From the NCBI GenBank assembly GCA_937967285.1, contig CALBSU010000792.1, forward strand, positions 1 through 5,613: a stretch of DNA of 5,613 bases. The letters run 5' to 3'. Position 1 is the stretch's first letter. Every line of letters starts with the position of its first letter. Below are positions 1-5,613 of this stretch, piece by piece. Source of the stretch: an uncultured Acidobacteriota bacterium. Its GTDB lineage: Bacteria; Acidobacteriota; Blastocatellia; RBC074. The notes beneath the pieces were generated by a model. It did not search any database. It was not told where the DNA came from and saw only the letters and a list, made by a program, of their open reading frames with translations. The translations under genes were made by a program, and so were the position numbers.

Positions 1-1759
<1,759 letters not shown>

Positions 1760-1770
1760 GCGGTTCGACT

Positions 1771-2196
<426 letters not shown>

Positions 2197-2200
2197 ATCT

Positions 2201-2206
2201 CTCCTT
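2201..2206 (-). promoter_or_regulatory. Shine-Dalgarno of ndk
   Basis: AAGGAG on the minus strand lies 4 nt before the ATG at 2196. It is strong and settles the first Met, rather than Met7, as the start. Confidence 0.8.
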
Positions 2207-2238
2207 GGATCGATGATGATTCGGTAAAATACCGGCTG

Positions 2239-2246
2239 TTACGTAA
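2239..2246. promoter_or_regulatory. TTACGTAA palindrome, possible operator
   Basis: This perfect 8-bp palindrome has nearly symmetric flanks (GT before, AC one base after). It lies at the predicted ndk transcription start, where a bound repressor could interfere with initiation. There is only one copy in the intergenic region and the binding factor is unknown. A chance palindrome is quite possible. Confidence 0.2.
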
Positions 2247-2252
2247 ACGCTG

Positions 2253-2281
2253 ATGATAACAACTGTAAATTCGCACGGCAA
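2253..2281 (-). promoter_or_regulatory. Predicted sigma70-type promoter of ndk and the ABC genes
   Basis: On the minus strand TTGCCG (2281-2276, 4 of 6 matches to TTGACA) is followed after 17 nt by TATCAT (2258-2253, 5 of 6 matches to TATAAT). Transcription would start near 2246 and give a leader of about 50 nt before ndk. Prediction from consensus only. Confidence 0.42.
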
Positions 2282-2333
2282 GCGGGAAAGCGCCCGGCCC
2301 GACGCCCCGGGGCTGAGCAGTTGCAAATCTTTA

Positions 2334-2363
2334 TTGACTTCATCAGCCGGGTGATGTTGTAAT
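2334..2363 (+). promoter_or_regulatory. Predicted sigma70-type promoter of the NHL gene
   Basis: TTGACT (2334-2339, 5 of 6 consensus matches) and TGTAAT (2358-2363, 5 of 6) are separated by 18 nt. The start would be near 2370, giving a leader of about 195 nt before the ATG at 2564. This is the best promoter match on the plus strand of the gap. A small palindrome, GTTTC-T-GAAAC (2365-2375), spans the predicted start. Confidence 0.5.
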
Positions 2364-2381
2364 GCGTTTCTGAAACTGCCA

Positions 2382-2461
2382 GTCGCCTCGTTTCGATCGC
2401 GAATCTGGTCATCCCGATCGAAAGCGACGGATTGAGCGTCGCCAATTCCGACCAGTTTTTT
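2382..2461 (+). promoter_or_regulatory. Leader with alternative hairpins and a T run (attenuator-like, speculative)
   Basis: Hairpin A pairs TTTCGATCG (2391-2399) with CGATCGAAA (2415-2423) and can extend by GTCGC (2382-2386) with GCGAC (2424-2428), leaving a 4-nt bulge. Hairpin B pairs GCGACG (2424-2429) with CGTCGC (2437-2442). Around B, CTGGTC (2405-2410) pairs with GACCAG (2450-2455), directly followed by six T (2456-2461). The extended form of A and the B-plus-outer-stem form exclude each other. That layout resembles an antiterminator and terminator pair, but no known riboswitch or leader family was recognised, and the outer stem is only 6 bp. Confidence 0.3.
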
Positions 2462-2552
2462 GCCCCCTGACCAACCTTCTGCTGGCCCCAAGGCCGTAAT
2501 TACCGGCTCGACCGATCCACGGGAAAATATCTTCCCCCTTGATTTCGTCACT

Positions 2553-2556
2553 GGAG
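2553..2556 (+). promoter_or_regulatory. Shine-Dalgarno deciding the NHL gene start
   Basis: GGAG lies 7 nt before the ATG at 2564 and only 1 nt before the in-frame ATG at 2558. A third in-frame ATG at 2591 has no such motif. The spacing favours 2564. Confidence 0.6.
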
Positions 2557-2563
2557 CATGACG

Positions 2564-5613
<3,050 letters not shown>

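Larger units (their letters stand above)
2197..2563. other. Divergent intergenic region without a gene
   Basis: This 367-bp gap separates the divergent ndk and NHL genes. It is locally richer in A+T near 2220-2270 and 2320-2365, which is where the two predicted promoters fall. It also contains a GCCCCGGGGC palindrome (2304-2313), the plus-strand leader hairpins (2382-2461), a GGCC-CCAA-GGCC repeat (2484-2495) and a GTAATTAC palindrome (2496-2503). Short minus-strand frames across it start at TTG, lack a ribosome binding site and resemble no family I know, so I call no small gene here. Confidence 0.7.

Noticed and set aside
2304..2313. GCCCCGGGGC palindrome as a terminator
   Set aside because: There is no loop and no T run on either strand, and a terminator is not needed between divergent genes.
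2239..2445. 68-residue minus-strand frame in the intergenic gap
   Set aside because: Starts at TTG without a ribosome binding site, overlaps the predicted promoters and hairpins, and resembles nothing known.

Overview
The window looks like ordinary chromosomal DNA from a GC-rich bacterium, most likely an Acidobacteriota member and possibly of the Blastocatellia type. The best clue is the C-terminal part of the large plus-strand protein. It reads like the Solibacter-type C-terminal domain (TIGR03437), which follows NHL-repeat propellers in many secreted acidobacterial proteins. The phylum call rests on family knowledge, not on a search.

Layout. Positions 1-2196 are read on the minus strand and form an apparent three-gene transcription unit, in the order ndk (2196-1771), an ABC exporter ATPase of the MacB/LolD class (1759-1082) and its MacB/FtsX-type permease (1085 to beyond position 1). 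The ndk-ATPase gap is 11 nt, and the ATPase stop overlaps the permease start as ATGA. Positions 2197-2563 are a 367-bp divergent intergenic region. It holds a plausible promoter on each strand and, on the plus strand, a leader with mutually exclusive hairpins ending in a T run. From 2564 to the right edge there is one open plus-strand reading frame of 1016 complete codons with no stop in the window. It encodes a signal peptide, about twelve NHL-like blade units and an almost complete TIGR03437-like domain.

How the genes relate. Ndk is a housekeeping nucleotide-balancing enzyme. The ATPase and permease together would make a type VII (MacB-fold) ABC complex, which typically moves or extracts substrates on the periplasmic side; no adaptor protein is visible. 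The divergent NHL protein is predicted to be exported and has no evident functional link to the minus-strand unit. I see no mobile element, CRISPR array, tRNA or rRNA. The points most worth a second look are the long-form and short-form linkers of the NHL protein, its possible double six-bladed architecture, the attenuator-like leader, and two insertions in the permease's periplasmic domain.
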